A stretch of 21,667 nucleotides of DNA from Acidobacteriota bacterium (GCA_024640445.1 JAHEEZ010000029.1:1-21667); one strand, 5' to 3'. Counted from the stretch's first letter, positions 7,031 to 15,697 are shown. The notes: generated by a model from the letters alone, not told the origin. Numbers and translations: made by a program.

Positions 7031-8164
7031 TCAGGCTTTTGCCGCAGCTCCGTCAATAAGGCTTGAAAGCGCCGTGTATTCAAGGTCCTGCGAAGTCGCG
7101 ACAGCTTCGTATGTCAGCTTACCGGCAAAGGTGTTGACGCCTTCGGCAAGACCGCTGTCCTCGCGTATCGCCCGCTCGAATCCCTTGTTTGCCAGGTCCA
7201 AAGCGTACGGAAGAGTCGCATTCGTCAAAGCGAAGGTCGAGGTCCTCGGTACCGCGCCCGGCATATTCGCAACGCAGTAGTGAAGGACGCCTTCCTCGTA
7301 ATAGGTCGGATTCGAGTGCGTCGTCGCCCGTGTGGTCTCGAAACACCCGCCCTGGTCGACGGCAACGTCCACAAGCACAGAGCCGTTCGGGATGTCCTTG
7401 AGCATGTCGCGTGTGATCAGCTTGGGTGCAGACGCGCCGGGAATGAGCACCGCTCCGATAACGAGATCGGCGTGCGAGATAGCCTCGTGGATCTGGTAGC
7501 GGCTTGAAGCAAGTGTCTGGATCTTCGAAAGGAAGATGTCGTCAAGCTCCCGTAGGCGATCCAGATTCTTGTCGATGATCGTGACGTGGGCCCCAAGGCC
7601 GACCGCCATCTTTGCGGCCTCCGTGCCGACGACTCCGCCGCCGATGATAACAACGTCCGCAGCGGGAACGCCCGGAACGCCGCCGAGCAGGATACCCCGC
7701 CCGCCGTTCATTTTTTCGAGATACGTAGCGCCGACCTGAACGCTCATGCGTCCGGCAACTTCCGACATCGGCGTCAGCAGCGGAAGTGTTCCCTTCTTGT
7801 CCGTGATGGTCTCGTACGCGACACCCGTCACCTTGCGCTCAAGCATTTGCCTCGTCAGCTCGAATTCAGGAGCGAGATGAAGGTAGGTGAAAAGCACCTG
7901 GTCCTCGCGCATCCGAGGATACTCGGGAGCGATGGGTTCTTTGACCTTGACGATCATGTCGCCTTCAGCCCAGATATCGTCGGCCGTTTCCAGGATCTTC
8001 GCGCCGGCGTTCTCGTAGTTCGAATCCTCGAACCCTGAACCCTTTCCCGCGTGCCTTTCCACAAAAACCTCATGTCCGGCGTCCGTAAGCGCGCGAACGC
8101 CTCCCGGAACGAGCCCGACACGGTATTCGTTGTCCTTGATCTCTTTTGGTAGTCCGATCTTCAT
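7031..8164 (-). CDS. ald: Alanine dehydrogenase
   Basis: This 377-residue enzyme converts L-alanine, NAD+ and water to pyruvate, ammonia and NADH, and can run in reverse to assimilate ammonia. The residues expected for substrate binding and catalysis fall at the canonical positions: R15, K75, H96 and D270. The NAD-binding Rossmann loop is IIGGGVVGT near 173-181. The start (MKIGLPKEIKDNEYRVG) is the conserved N-terminus of the family, and a Shine-Dalgarno AAGGT sits 6 nt upstream (8171-8175, minus strand). It follows an aldehyde dehydrogenase gene on the same strand, but a bidirectional hairpin with T-tract lies between them, so it probably has its own promoter. Length and motifs are fully typical; I see nothing broken. 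Confidence 0.96.
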   Translation of the reverse strand: MKIGLPKEIKDNEYRVGLVPGGVRALTDAGHEVFVERHAGKGSGFEDSNYENAGAKILETADDIWAEGDMIVKVKEPIAPEYPRMREDQVLFTYLHLAPEFELTRQMLERKVTGVAYETITDKKGTLPLLTPMSEVAGRMSVQVGATYLEKMNGGRGILLGGVPGVPAADVVIIGGGVVGTEAAKMAVGLGAHVTIIDKNLDRLRELDDIFLSKIQTLASSRYQIHEAISHADLVIGAVLIPGASAPKLITRDMLKDIPNGSVLVDVAVDQGGCFETTRATTHSNPTYYEEGVLHYCVANMPGAVPRTSTFALTNATLPYALDLANKGFERAIREDSGLAEGVNTFAGKLTYEAVATSQDLEYTALSSLIDGAAAKA

Positions 8165-8212
8165 ATATTTACCTTTATTAAATAATGGATTTTTGAAGGA
8201 CTATTAAATCAC

Positions 8213-8251
8213 AAAAACCCGCTGAATTACACGACGGTAAGGCGGGTTTTT
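8213..8251 (-). terminator. Rho-independent terminator between aldehyde dehydrogenase and ald
   Basis: AAAAACCCGC (8213-8222) and GCGGGTTTTT (8242-8251) form a perfect 10-bp inverted repeat with a 19-nt loop, ending in five T on either strand. It begins about 45 bp after the aldehyde dehydrogenase stop codon, with ald starting 49 bp further on. Confidence 0.7.
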
Positions 8252-8295
8252 GCAACTCGTTCAGATGGACGCCGGCCTGCGGAACCGGCCCGTTT

Positions 8296-9834
8296 TCAGA
8301 TTTCCACTTCGTCGATCTGCGCTTTCTGAAGCCTTCCGGAATAGTCCACGTAAATAGCTTTCCATTCGCTGAAGATGTCCAGAACCTGAGTTCCAGCCTC
8401 CCGGTGGCCGTTTCCGGTGCCCTTTGTCCCGCCAAATGGAAGATGGACCTCCGCGCCGATCGTGGCCGAATTCACGTAGCAGATCCCTGTATAGAGTTCC
8501 TGCATCGCGTGGAAGGCCCTGTTCACATCCTGGGTGTAGATCGCCGAGGAAAGACCGTACTTGACCCCGTTCACTATCTCGATCGCTTCGTCGAGGTCGC
8601 TGAAAGGAATGATCGTCGTTACCGGTCCGAATATCTCTTCCTGCGAGATGCGCATCCCCGGTGCGGCGTCTGCGAAGACGGTCGGCTCAATAAAGTACCC
8701 GTTCCTGTATTTGCCCTTGTTGAGATGGCCGCCGCCGCACATCAGCTTTGCCTTGTCCTCGTTCTTTCCTATCTCGATGTATCCGAGGATCTTCTCCATA
8801 GCCTGCTGGTTGATGACCGGGCCGACGTCGGTCTTCTTGTCGAGTCCGTTCCCGACCCGAAGCGCCATGACGCGCTCGACCAGTTTCTGGACGAATTTCT
8901 TGTAGACCTTTTTATGGACAACAAGCCTGGAGGAAGCCGTACATCGCTGGCCTGACGTTCCGAAAGCGCCCCACAACGAGCCCTCGACCGCGTTGTCGAT
9001 ATCGGCGTCGTCCATAATGATGATCGCGTTCTTCCCGCCCATTTCGAGCGAAACGATCTTGTTGTCGCGCGCGCATTGCTCAGCGATCTTGCGTCCCGTG
9101 TCTGTCGATCCGGTGAAGGAGATAAGACGGACATCATCGTGACTGACAAGTGCCGCACCCGCCTCGCCGAATCCATTCACGACGTTGACCACGCCTTTCG
9201 GGATCCCCGCTTCTTCGCACGCCTTTACAAGATTGATCGTCGAAAGCGGAACGTCCTCACCGGACTTGATGACGACCGTGTTACCACATACAAGGGCCGG
9301 GATCAGCTTCCAGGATGGGATCGCCATGGGGAAGTTGAACGGTGTGATCAGCCCGCACAGGCCGACCGGCTGGCGTTCGCACATCGCGTACTTGTCGGGC
9401 ATCTCCGCTTTTGTCGTGAATCCGTGGAGCCTGCGGCCCTCGCCCGCCGTGTAGTAAGTGCAGTCGATCGCCTCCTGGACATCGCCTCCCGTTTCGGTGA
9501 GCACCTTCCCCATCTCGCGGGTCATTTCCTCCGAATATCTCTGCTTGTTCGTTCTCAGGATCTCCCCAAGCCTGAACAGAAGCTCGGCCCGTTTCGGTGC
9601 AGGCGTCCTGCGCCAGCGCGTCGCCGATTCTCTTGCGGCAGCTACCGCACGATCAACGTCTTCCGCGTTCGATTTCGGGAATCTGCCGACGATGTCGCCC
9701 GTGTCCGCCGGATTAACATTGTCGAACCATTCTCCGCTTGCGGAGCCGACCCATTTGCCACCAATATAATTGTGATATTTCTTCACAGAACTCTTCGCCT
9801 TGCCGTTCCCTTTCGCTATTTTCGCTTTTGCCAT
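8296..9834 (-). CDS. NAD(P)+-dependent aldehyde dehydrogenase
   Basis: This 512-residue protein of the aldehyde dehydrogenase superfamily oxidises an aldehyde to its acid with NAD(P)+. Key residues are visible: N167 in TPFNFP, K190 in VVIKSGE, the cofactor loop FTGSTDTG (240-247), the general base E264 in LEMGGKN, and the nucleophile C298 in GQRCTASSR. EEIFGPV and PFGGTKGTGNGHREAG follow in the C-terminal half. The first ~20 residues are a Lys/Ala-rich basic extension not needed for the fold. The start is supported by GGCAGGA (9843-9849), eight nt upstream. The N-terminal half resembles alpha-ketoglutarate-semialdehyde and aminoadipate-semialdehyde dehydrogenases, but I cannot fix the substrate from sequence. 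It is separated by terminators from htrA upstream and ald downstream. Confidence 0.9.
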   Translation of the reverse strand: MAKAKIAKGNGKAKSSVKKYHNYIGGKWVGSASGEWFDNVNPADTGDIVGRFPKSNAEDVDRAVAAARESATRWRRTPAPKRAELLFRLGEILRTNKQRYSEEMTREMGKVLTETGGDVQEAIDCTYYTAGEGRRLHGFTTKAEMPDKYAMCERQPVGLCGLITPFNFPMAIPSWKLIPALVCGNTVVIKSGEDVPLSTINLVKACEEAGIPKGVVNVVNGFGEAGAALVSHDDVRLISFTGSTDTGRKIAEQCARDNKIVSLEMGGKNAIIIMDDADIDNAVEGSLWGAFGTSGQRCTASSRLVVHKKVYKKFVQKLVERVMALRVGNGLDKKTDVGPVINQQAMEKILGYIEIGKNEDKAKLMCGGGHLNKGKYRNGYFIEPTVFADAAPGMRISQEEIFGPVTTIIPFSDLDEAIEIVNGVKYGLSSAIYTQDVNRAFHAMQELYTGICYVNSATIGAEVHLPFGGTKGTGNGHREAGTQVLDIFSEWKAIYVDYSGRLQKAQIDEVEI

Positions 9835-9852
9835 AAATATTGTCCTGCCAAT

Positions 9853-9900
9853 AAAAAATAGTGAACGGCACCGGTTCTACAATTTCCCGCTGCCGTTCAC
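9853..9900 (-). terminator. Rho-independent terminator of the htrA-like gene
   Basis: GTGAACGGCA (9861-9870) and TGCCGTTCAC (9891-9900) are a perfect 10-bp inverted repeat with a 20-nt loop. On the minus strand the stem is followed by TATTTTTTATT, a good U-tract. It lies 21 bp past the protease stop codon and just upstream of the aldehyde dehydrogenase Shine-Dalgarno. Confidence 0.85.
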
Positions 9901-9920
9901 CATTTCAGAATTTAATAACC

Positions 9921-11507
9921 TCATTGGATCGTAAACTGAACGATCCTTGGTACGACCCTTCTCGTCCTGCGGTCGTAGGTCGATACGTGCAAAACCACGG
10001 AAGACCCGGTAGCCAGCTTCCCCGCCACCTTGTTGAAATCGTCCAAGTCAGTAACATTAACCCGATTTATTCGCTGAATCAAATCTCCCTCGCTCAACGC
10101 CGGATTTCCGGCTGAGTCCTTTACGTCGGCGACGAAACTGGTCGGATCGATGCTTCTTACAACCAAGCCTTTTTCGTCATTCGCCTTGAAGATCTCGCCG
10201 AGTTTGATTCCCCGCAAAGTGAACGTTTTGACAAAATTCGCGTTCATTTCGGACAGCGTAAGACCGAGAGGCGACACCTTCTGCGAATTGCCGTCCACCG
10301 GCAGAATTCGCTTTGATTCGTCATCAATAACGATCTCATTCGAAGGTCTCTCGTCCAGCCGGACCGTAACTGACCTGCTTTCCAGTTCCTTACCCGCTTC
10401 CCTTATGATCCCGATCCGGACGTCCTTGCCCGGTTCGATCGCCGCGATTCTGGAGATCAGGTCCTGGGCGTTATCGACCGATTCCCCGTCAACCGCGACG
10501 ATGATGTCATTGCCGCGGAGTCCCGCTTTGAATGCCGCTCCTTCCGTGTCCAGGATCGACGTGATGATCGCGCCCTTTGATTCCGGCAGCCCGTATACAT
10601 CAGCGAACTCCTTCTTGACCGAATCAAGGTACACTCCCAAATAACCGCGCCTGACCTTGCCGCCCTTCACGATCTGTTCATATACGTGAGAGGCCTCGTT
10701 CGAAGGAAGCGCAAAGCCGATGCCGTTGTAGTCTCCTGTCGAGGTCGCGATCTGTGAATTGATGCCGATGACCTCGCCCTTCATATTCACGAGGGGCCCG
10801 CCGGAGTTGCCCCGGTTGATGGCGGCGTCCGTCTGTATGAATCGCTGGAAAGGATTTCCGGAAGGGGTCTCGCGCTTGGTCTGCGAAACGATCCCCGCGG
10901 TCACGGTCCTTGCAAGTCCGAACGGAGATCCGACGGCGAGAACCCAGTCGCCGATTCGCGCCGCGTCAGAATCGCCGAAAGGAATGAACGGAAGTTCCCG
11001 GCCTGTTTCGATCTTCAGAACGGCGAGGTCCGTTTCTTCATCCGCTCCGACGAGACGGGCAACGAACTCTTCGCCATCCTGCAGTCTGACAGTGATTCGG
11101 GAAGAATCTTCAACTACGTGGTAATTCGTGAGAATGTAGCCCGCGCGATCGACGATGAATCCGCTTCCGACAGCGTAGCTGGGCCGCGAAGGAAGTCTTC
11201 GGCGGAAGAACTCGAGGATGTCGTCCGAATCCTCACCCTTGGAGTCTCCTTCAACCTGAACCTCGGGCACCTTTCCCTTTGTATCGATATTGACTACCGC
11301 GGGTTCGACCAGGCCGGCTACCTCGGCGAAAGACGCCGAAAGCTGTTCCGGCGAAACCTTGACGCTTTTGGTCTTCTGAATAGTCTCGGGCGACTGGGCA
11401 ACGGCAGCGGAACCGGACGCAAGCATCAGCACCATCACCGAGAAACCGCTGAACCAAAGATCGCGAAACATATTCCTGCCGGAACCATCCCTCGTAAACT
11501 TAGACAT
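9921..11507 (-). CDS. HtrA/DegP-family periplasmic serine protease
   Basis: This 528-residue precursor has an N-terminal export signal (hydrophobic segment about 18-36, ending AAVAQ). The trypsin-like domain carries the catalytic triad H130 (TNYHVV), D160 (ETDLAVLK) and S235 (NRGNSGGPLV). Two PDZ domains follow, about 285-390 (YLGVYL, AAFKAGLRGNDIIVAVDG) and 425-525 (GLVVRSIDP, LSEGDLIQRINR). The family degrades or refolds misfolded envelope proteins and forms oligomers gated by the PDZ domains. The start is set by a strong AGGAGA (11515-11520, minus strand), seven nt upstream. A sigma70-like promoter lies about 50 bp upstream and a strong terminator closes the gene, so it appears to be a single-gene unit. 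Whether it is DegP, DegQ or DegS type cannot be settled; two PDZ domains argue against DegS. Confidence 0.95.
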   Translation of the reverse strand: MSKFTRDGSGRNMFRDLWFSGFSVMVLMLASGSAAVAQSPETIQKTKSVKVSPEQLSASFAEVAGLVEPAVVNIDTKGKVPEVQVEGDSKGEDSDDILEFFRRRLPSRPSYAVGSGFIVDRAGYILTNYHVVEDSSRITVRLQDGEEFVARLVGADEETDLAVLKIETGRELPFIPFGDSDAARIGDWVLAVGSPFGLARTVTAGIVSQTKRETPSGNPFQRFIQTDAAINRGNSGGPLVNMKGEVIGINSQIATSTGDYNGIGFALPSNEASHVYEQIVKGGKVRRGYLGVYLDSVKKEFADVYGLPESKGAIITSILDTEGAAFKAGLRGNDIIVAVDGESVDNAQDLISRIAAIEPGKDVRIGIIREAGKELESRSVTVRLDERPSNEIVIDDESKRILPVDGNSQKVSPLGLTLSEMNANFVKTFTLRGIKLGEIFKANDEKGLVVRSIDPTSFVADVKDSAGNPALSEGDLIQRINRVNVTDLDDFNKVAGKLATGSSVVLHVSTYDRRTRRVVPRIVQFTIQ

Positions 11508-11555
11508 TAATACTTCTCCTATCTGAGTTATTTCGGCTTCGAACCTTGACGACCG

Positions 11556-11584
11556 AGTATAGTTCTCCGGTCCTCAATTGACAA
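11556..11584 (-). promoter_or_regulatory. Sigma70-type promoter of the htrA-like gene
   Basis: On the minus strand a -35 TTGTCA (11579-11584) and a -10 TATACT (11556-11561) are separated by exactly 17 bp; each matches consensus at five of six positions. The predicted transcript starts near 11549, giving a leader of about 40 nt before the htrA-like start codon and its AGGAGA site. No sigmaE-like GAACTT motif was seen. Confidence 0.7.
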
Positions 11585-11619
11585 TGATTTTTAGTCCACC
11601 AACCTCCGAAACTGTTGAG

Positions 11620-12576
11620 TTAGGGTGTCAGCAGCACCTTTAGCGATCCGGGTCGCGCGGCCTGTTCAAAAGCCCGAATTCCATCCCCAAGAGTGAACTC
11701 TTCCTCGACAAGCCGGCTGACATCCAGGCGCCCTTGTTTCAGAAGCTCGAGCGCCGGCGCGAACCGTCCGCATCTCGAACCGACGATCGTTATCTCGTCG
11801 ACCACGACCCGCCAGGGCTCCCACTCGACCAGGCCGTGAACAGTCGATTTCAAAACCAGCTTGCCTCGCGGTTTGAGCAGGCTGATCGCCGATTCAAGTC
11901 CGCTCTTCGAGCCGCTTGCTTCGACAACCACATCAAAAGATCTTCTGAGCTTTTCGGAATCTTTCAGGAGGATACCCTCAATATTGTCCGTGCCGGCCGC
12001 GTTTAGCTTGCTCTGATGCTTCCCGATAAGATAAAGATGGCGCGTCCGCTGGGCGAGGCTCCAGGCGCACAGGATGCCAAGCTTTCCGTCACCCAGAACC
12101 GCGGTACGGGTTTCGGGAGTGATCTCCACCTGCTCGGTAATGCCATATGCGGCGGCGAGCGGTTCGGTGAAGACTGCGGCCGCGTCCGAAACCCCCTGCG
12201 GAACTTCAAGAAGATTCCTTGCGGGAAGCGTCAGAAATTCCGCGTGGCATCCGTCCCGACCGTGTATTCCGAGTACGGTCCTTTTCTCGCAATGCCTGGA
12301 GTCACCCGCGCGGCAAAGCACACATTCGCCGCATCCGACGTTGATCTCACCCACGACGCGTTTGCCGACCAGTCCCGGATCATTCGGCGATCTTTCGACG
12401 ATACCCACGAACTCGTGCCCGATCGTGCCTTCAAAGCCGGCATATCCGCGGACGATCTCAAGATCCGTGTTACAGATACCCGACCTGACAACGCGGACCA
12501 GGACCTCGTCATTCAAATCAGGCCTCGCAACTTCTTCCAGGGCTAACTCTGAGCCGTTGTATCTGAGTGCTTTCAT
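11620..12576 (-). CDS. Zinc-dependent medium-chain alcohol dehydrogenase
   Basis: This 318-residue protein belongs to the medium-chain dehydrogenase/reductase family. Catalytic zinc ligands are probably C35 (SGICNTD), H54/E55 (GHEF) and E138 (TEPLA). The structural zinc site is the four-cysteine lobe C82, C85, C88 and C96. The dinucleotide-binding loop VLGDGKLGIL is at 160-169. The ATG at 12576 gives the family-typical MKALRY start; a TTG at 12630 would add 18 atypical residues. The TEPLA motif is found in the polyol/threonine-type branch, but the substrate is unknown. The gene diverges from the response regulator with a 161-bp gap, and precedes htrA, which has its own promoter. At 318 residues it is slightly short for the family but looks complete. 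Confidence 0.87.
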   Translation of the reverse strand: MKALRYNGSELALEEVARPDLNDEVLVRVVRSGICNTDLEIVRGYAGFEGTIGHEFVGIVERSPNDPGLVGKRVVGEINVGCGECVLCRAGDSRHCEKRTVLGIHGRDGCHAEFLTLPARNLLEVPQGVSDAAAVFTEPLAAAYGITEQVEITPETRTAVLGDGKLGILCAWSLAQRTRHLYLIGKHQSKLNAAGTDNIEGILLKDSEKLRRSFDVVVEASGSKSGLESAISLLKPRGKLVLKSTVHGLVEWEPWRVVVDEITIVGSRCGRFAPALELLKQGRLDVSRLVEEEFTLGDGIRAFEQAARPGSLKVLLTP

Positions 12577-12659
12577 TCCTATCAAATCGGCCGCATTCAA
12601 TAAGGATACCAAAATTGGAATTGGATCCAACGTCCGCCGCGCACACCCGGCTTAATGAC

Positions 12660-12687
12660 TTGTTTATCTTTCGAATCCTAATATGAT
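12660..12687 (+). promoter_or_regulatory. Candidate promoter for the two-component operon
   Basis: TTGTTT (12660-12665) and TATGAT (12682-12687) are spaced by 16 bp in the gap between the divergent alcohol dehydrogenase and response regulator genes. The -10 is good, the -35 weak. The predicted leader is about 45 nt. Confidence 0.35.
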
Positions 12688-12737
12688 ATCGCAGACGAAT
12701 ATGGCCAAGCGCCCCCGGGGCAAAGTGATCGGGAAAA

Positions 12738-13418
12738 ATGCGGATCCTCCTTGTAGAAGATGACGAACGAATCGCTAGATTCATCCTTAAAGGGCTGAAA
12801 GAGAACGCCTACGCGGTTGACCCCGTATCGACCGGCCACGACGCGCTGTTCCAGGCAGGCGTAAGCGATTATGATCTGATAATCCTGGACGTGATGCTGC
12901 CCGGAACCGACGGATTCAAGGTTTGCGAACAGATGCGGTCGGAAGGAAGCACGATCCCGGTTCTTATGCTGACAGCCCGCGATGCCGTCGAGGATCGTAT
13001 CACCGGCCTCGATTCCGGGGCCGACGACTACCTGACAAAGCCGTTCGAATTTGGTGAACTTCTCGCCCGCATAAGGGCCCTTCTTCGGCGGCCCAGGGTC
13101 GAACTGGTTCCTACGATCATTCGGATCGGGGAAATAGAGATCGATTCCAGAGGGCAGACAGCCAGAGGAAACGACGAGCCGATCGAACTCACAACCAAAG
13201 AATTTGCCTTGCTCGAGTATTTCATGCGAAATGCAGGGCGGGTCGTTGGAAGGGAGGAGATTTCCGAGCACGTCTGGAACGAAAACTTCGATCCTTTCTC
13301 GAATCTGATAGAAGTTTACGTGAACCGTCTTCGGCAGAAACTTCGCAACAAGGTAAATTCGCCGATCCTCGCGACCCGTAGGGGAGCCGGCTATGTGCTG
13401 GTCGAAGCGGAAAAATGA
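12738..13418 (+). CDS. OmpR/PhoB-family response regulator
   Basis: This 226-residue protein has an N-terminal receiver domain with acidic residues D8/D9, the phosphoacceptor D51 (ILDVMLPGTDG), T79 and K101 (the KPF motif). The C-terminal winged-helix DNA-binding domain (about 128-223) includes ELTTKEFALLEYF, VVGREEISEHVW, EVYVNRLRQKL and RRGAGYVL. It is a transcription factor activated by phosphorylation from the kinase encoded next to it. The kinase start lies 20 bp after this stop, so the two are surely one unit. The sequence resembles the CusR/CopR/QseB group, but no metal resistance genes are adjacent, so no specific signal is assigned. The ribosome binding site is weak (GGGAAAAATG). Confidence 0.95.
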   Translation: MRILLVEDDERIARFILKGLKENAYAVDPVSTGHDALFQAGVSDYDLIILDVMLPGTDGFKVCEQMRSEGSTIPVLMLTARDAVEDRITGLDSGADDYLTKPFEFGELLARIRALLRRPRVELVPTIIRIGEIEIDSRGQTARGNDEPIELTTKEFALLEYFMRNAGRVVGREEISEHVWNENFDPFSNLIEVYVNRLRQKLRNKVNSPILATRRGAGYVLVEAEK

Positions 13419-13437
13419 TCCGCGGGTTCCGACTTAC

Positions 13438-14901
13438 ATGTTTTCATCCCTAAGACTACGCCTGACTCTTTGGTACGCGGGAGTGCTCGCGCTCCTTCTC
13501 GTCGGTTTTGCGGCCGTTTTCTATTTTATGGTCGACAGGGCGGTAAGGCAGATTGCTGACGATTCGATAGAAGACGCTTGCAACTCTCTGATCACGACCC
13601 TCAATACGGAAAAACGGTTGAACGAGGAGCTGATACTGTCCGACGAAACGATACGTGAAACACTTGATGACTTCAGGTTCCAGAATATCGTCTTCGCGGT
13701 GTACAACGACAAACTGCAGATCATCGCCCTGAGTCCCCGGCTCCGGCCCCTGGAGGGTAACCACCTACTGCCGTTCAATATTGCCGAAGAGGAGATACCT
13801 TTGGAAAGGGTTAGGTCTGCTGTCAGTGGAGGTGAAGGCCTTGAATCGATACGTACCGTCAGCGACCCCGAGATCCGGATCTTTGTAAAGCGCGCTGCCT
13901 TCGAACGAGGCAGCCTTCTTGTGGCGGCCATCCGTCCGCTCACACCACAGATCGCACTTCTTTCCAATCTCCGCGTGCTTCTGATAGCAGGGATTCCCTT
14001 CGCCCTTCTCCTTTCTTCGGTCGGCGGCTATTTCCTTGCCCGAAAGAGCCTTCAGCCCGTTCGGGAAATGACTGAAAGAGCTGCGCTGATCACTTCAAGG
14101 AACCTGAGTCAGAGGCTCGCATCAGGTTCAGTGAAGGACGAACTGGGGGTGCTCGCCGACACGTTCAACGAGATGCTCTCACGGCTTGAGGCCTCCTTCG
14201 ACCAGCAGAAGCGCTTCATGGCTGACGCCTCGCACGAGCTCCGCAGCCCATTGGCGATAATACGCGGTGAATCGGAGGTTTCGCTGCAAAAGAAAGAAAG
14301 GCGCGAGATCGAATACAGGGAATCGCTTGAGATCATCAGGCAAGAGGGAGTGAGGCTCTCGCACATCGTCGAAGACCTTTTTATCCTCGCGAGGGCTGAC
14401 GGAGGCCGCTTCAGACCAGGTTTTACTACCTTTTATCTAGACGAAGTGGTGGCAGATTCTGCCCGGGCAGTACGAACTCTGACCGAGCAAAAGGGCCTGT
14501 CACTCGAACTTAGGACCGATGAAGGCCTGGTGTTCGAGGGCAACGAACAGATGATCCGAAGGCTTTTCATCAATCTTCTGGACAACGCCTTGAAATACTC
14601 AAATGAAGGCGCCTTGATACGTGTTGAGTGCGAAGACGCCGGCGATCATTTCCGGATCTCGGTCGAGAACACCGGCAATCCTATCCCTCAGGCGGAACAG
14701 CCACACATCTTCGACAGGTTCTACCGGGCGGACAAGACACGATCTCACAAGCACGGCTACGAACTGGGCGCCGGGGCGGGTCTGGGCCTGGCAATCGGGC
14801 GCTCTATCGCAAGAATTCATGGGGGCGACCTTGTCCTTGTGCGCTCGGATGAAACTTCCACCGTCTTCACCGCAACGCTTCCGAAGAAGCAGAACAAATA
14901 G
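13438..14901 (+). CDS. Membrane sensor histidine kinase
   Basis: This 487-residue kinase is the partner of the upstream regulator. Order of parts: TM1 (about 8-32), a periplasmic sensor region of about 130 residues, TM2 (about 165-190), a HAMP linker, the HisKA dimerisation domain with phosphoacceptor H266 in DASHELRSPLA, and an HATPase domain with N383 (N box, LLDNALKYS), a DRFYRAD stretch and the GAGLGLAIG ATP-lid motif. ATG at 13438 is preferred over ATG 13393, which would overlap the regulator gene and add a non-family N-terminus ahead of TM1. No Shine-Dalgarno is visible; translation is probably coupled to the regulator. The architecture matches CusS/QseC-like sensors. The signal is unknown, though the downstream PepSY protein may modulate it. 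Confidence 0.95.
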   Translation: MFSSLRLRLTLWYAGVLALLLVGFAAVFYFMVDRAVRQIADDSIEDACNSLITTLNTEKRLNEELILSDETIRETLDDFRFQNIVFAVYNDKLQIIALSPRLRPLEGNHLLPFNIAEEEIPLERVRSAVSGGEGLESIRTVSDPEIRIFVKRAAFERGSLLVAAIRPLTPQIALLSNLRVLLIAGIPFALLLSSVGGYFLARKSLQPVREMTERAALITSRNLSQRLASGSVKDELGVLADTFNEMLSRLEASFDQQKRFMADASHELRSPLAIIRGESEVSLQKKERREIEYRESLEIIRQEGVRLSHIVEDLFILARADGGRFRPGFTTFYLDEVVADSARAVRTLTEQKGLSLELRTDEGLVFEGNEQMIRRLFINLLDNALKYSNEGALIRVECEDAGDHFRISVENTGNPIPQAEQPHIFDRFYRADKTRSHKHGYELGAGAGLGLAIGRSIARIHGGDLVLVRSDETSTVFTATLPKKQNK

Positions 14902-15040
14902 TCTTTTCTCAAATCGACCTACAACGCCCGCCGCCGTTGAAAACCCCGTACAATTTATCCTGCATTTATCTTCGCGGCCGTATTCTGCACCGAGAACGAA
15001 ATGACAGGCACCGGAAGTTCGCAGGGGCGTCCTTTGAGTT

Positions 15041-15430
15041 ATGAGCTTCAAGAAGAGAATTACCGCCGCCGTAATGGCCGCCGCCGTGCTGCTCGGTATC
15101 AGCACGTTTAACCGCATCAGCGCCGCGCCAAAGCACGGGGTTTCGAAGAGATCGGCGGCGATCTCGCTGGAAGAGGCTAGAAAGGTCGCCCTTAAGCGTG
15201 TGCCGGGGACGGTTGAAGACGAATTCGCACTCGAAGACGACGACGGCAATGCCGTTTCATTCGTGTTCGTGATAAAGGACTCAAAAGAGAAGACATGGGA
15301 AGTTCAGATTGGTGCCGCAAAAGGCGACATTGAGAGCGTAGAAGAGCAGGAGTCTGAAGACGAAGACTCCGAAGATCCGCCGCCCGCCGAGGAGCCGCCT
15401 GTTCTGTTTGCCGGAGTTCTTTTAACTTAA
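15041..15430 (+). CDS. Small exported PepSY-domain protein
   Basis: This 129-residue protein begins with a signal peptide or membrane anchor (KKR, then hydrophobic 9-22, ending near SAA at 27-29). A single PepSY domain spans about 41-102: ISLEEARKVALKRVPG, acidic turn, FVFVIKD, TWEVQI, then GDIESVE. A highly acidic tail (101-118) leads into a proline-rich and finally hydrophobic end (PPVLFAGVLLT). Small PepSY proteins are often encoded beside OmpR-type two-component systems and are thought to inhibit or buffer envelope proteins. The gene lies 139 bp after the kinase and is closed by two strong terminators, so it probably forms the end of that transcription unit. The function is inferred from context. 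Confidence 0.8.
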   Translation: MSFKKRITAAVMAAAVLLGISTFNRISAAPKHGVSKRSAAISLEEARKVALKRVPGTVEDEFALEDDDGNAVSFVFVIKDSKEKTWEVQIGAAKGDIESVEEQESEDEDSEDPPPAEEPPVLFAGVLLT

Positions 15431-15447
15431 ACATATTGAGCCAACGC

Positions 15448-15471
15448 AAAGCGGGTCCCTGATCCCGCTTT
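15448..15471 (+). terminator. First of two tandem terminator hairpins
   Basis: AAAGCGGG (15448-15455) and CCCGCTTT (15464-15471) form a perfect 8-bp stem with an 8-nt loop, 17 bp after the PepSY gene stop. The U-tract is only three residues, so it may act with the second hairpin. Confidence 0.65.
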
Positions 15472-15475
15472 ATGT

Positions 15476-15513
15476 GGAGAACCGGATTCCTGTTGATCCG
15501 GTTCTCCTTTTTT
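15476..15513 (+). terminator. Strong rho-independent terminator
   Basis: GGAGAACCGGAT (15476-15487) and ATCCGGTTCTCC (15496-15507) make a perfect 12-bp stem with an 8-nt loop, followed by six T (15508-15513). It follows the first hairpin after only four nt and ends the two-component/PepSY unit. Confidence 0.92.
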
Positions 15514-15609
15514 GCGTCTGCGTACACCGTTCCATCCCCGTACAGAATGCGTGCGGCTTCGCGGTAAAACTGCGGAACTCTACGCACTATAAGCGCCTGG
15601 CACCAAAGC

Positions 15610-15625
15610 TGACCCTTTAAGGTCA
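15610..15625. promoter_or_regulatory. Short inverted repeat upstream of the VWA-like gene
   Basis: TGACC (15610-15614) and GGTCA (15621-15625) flank CTTTAA. The 16-bp element lies 72 bp before the VWA-like start codon. It could be an operator half-site pair, but this is a guess from symmetry alone. Confidence 0.25.
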
Positions 15626-15697
15626 AGCAATACAGTCACTTCCCAAACCCTTCTGTCGGCATACATTTTGCCCGTATTAGAGACAGAGGTGAAGAAA

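Noticed and set aside
12577..12630. TTG start for the alcohol dehydrogenase at 12630
   Set aside because: It adds 18 residues not typical of the family; the ATG at 12576 gives the usual MKALRY start.
15599..15614. Sigma54-like promoter (TGGCAC at 15598-15603)
   Set aside because: The -24 element fits, but the required GC at -12 is absent.
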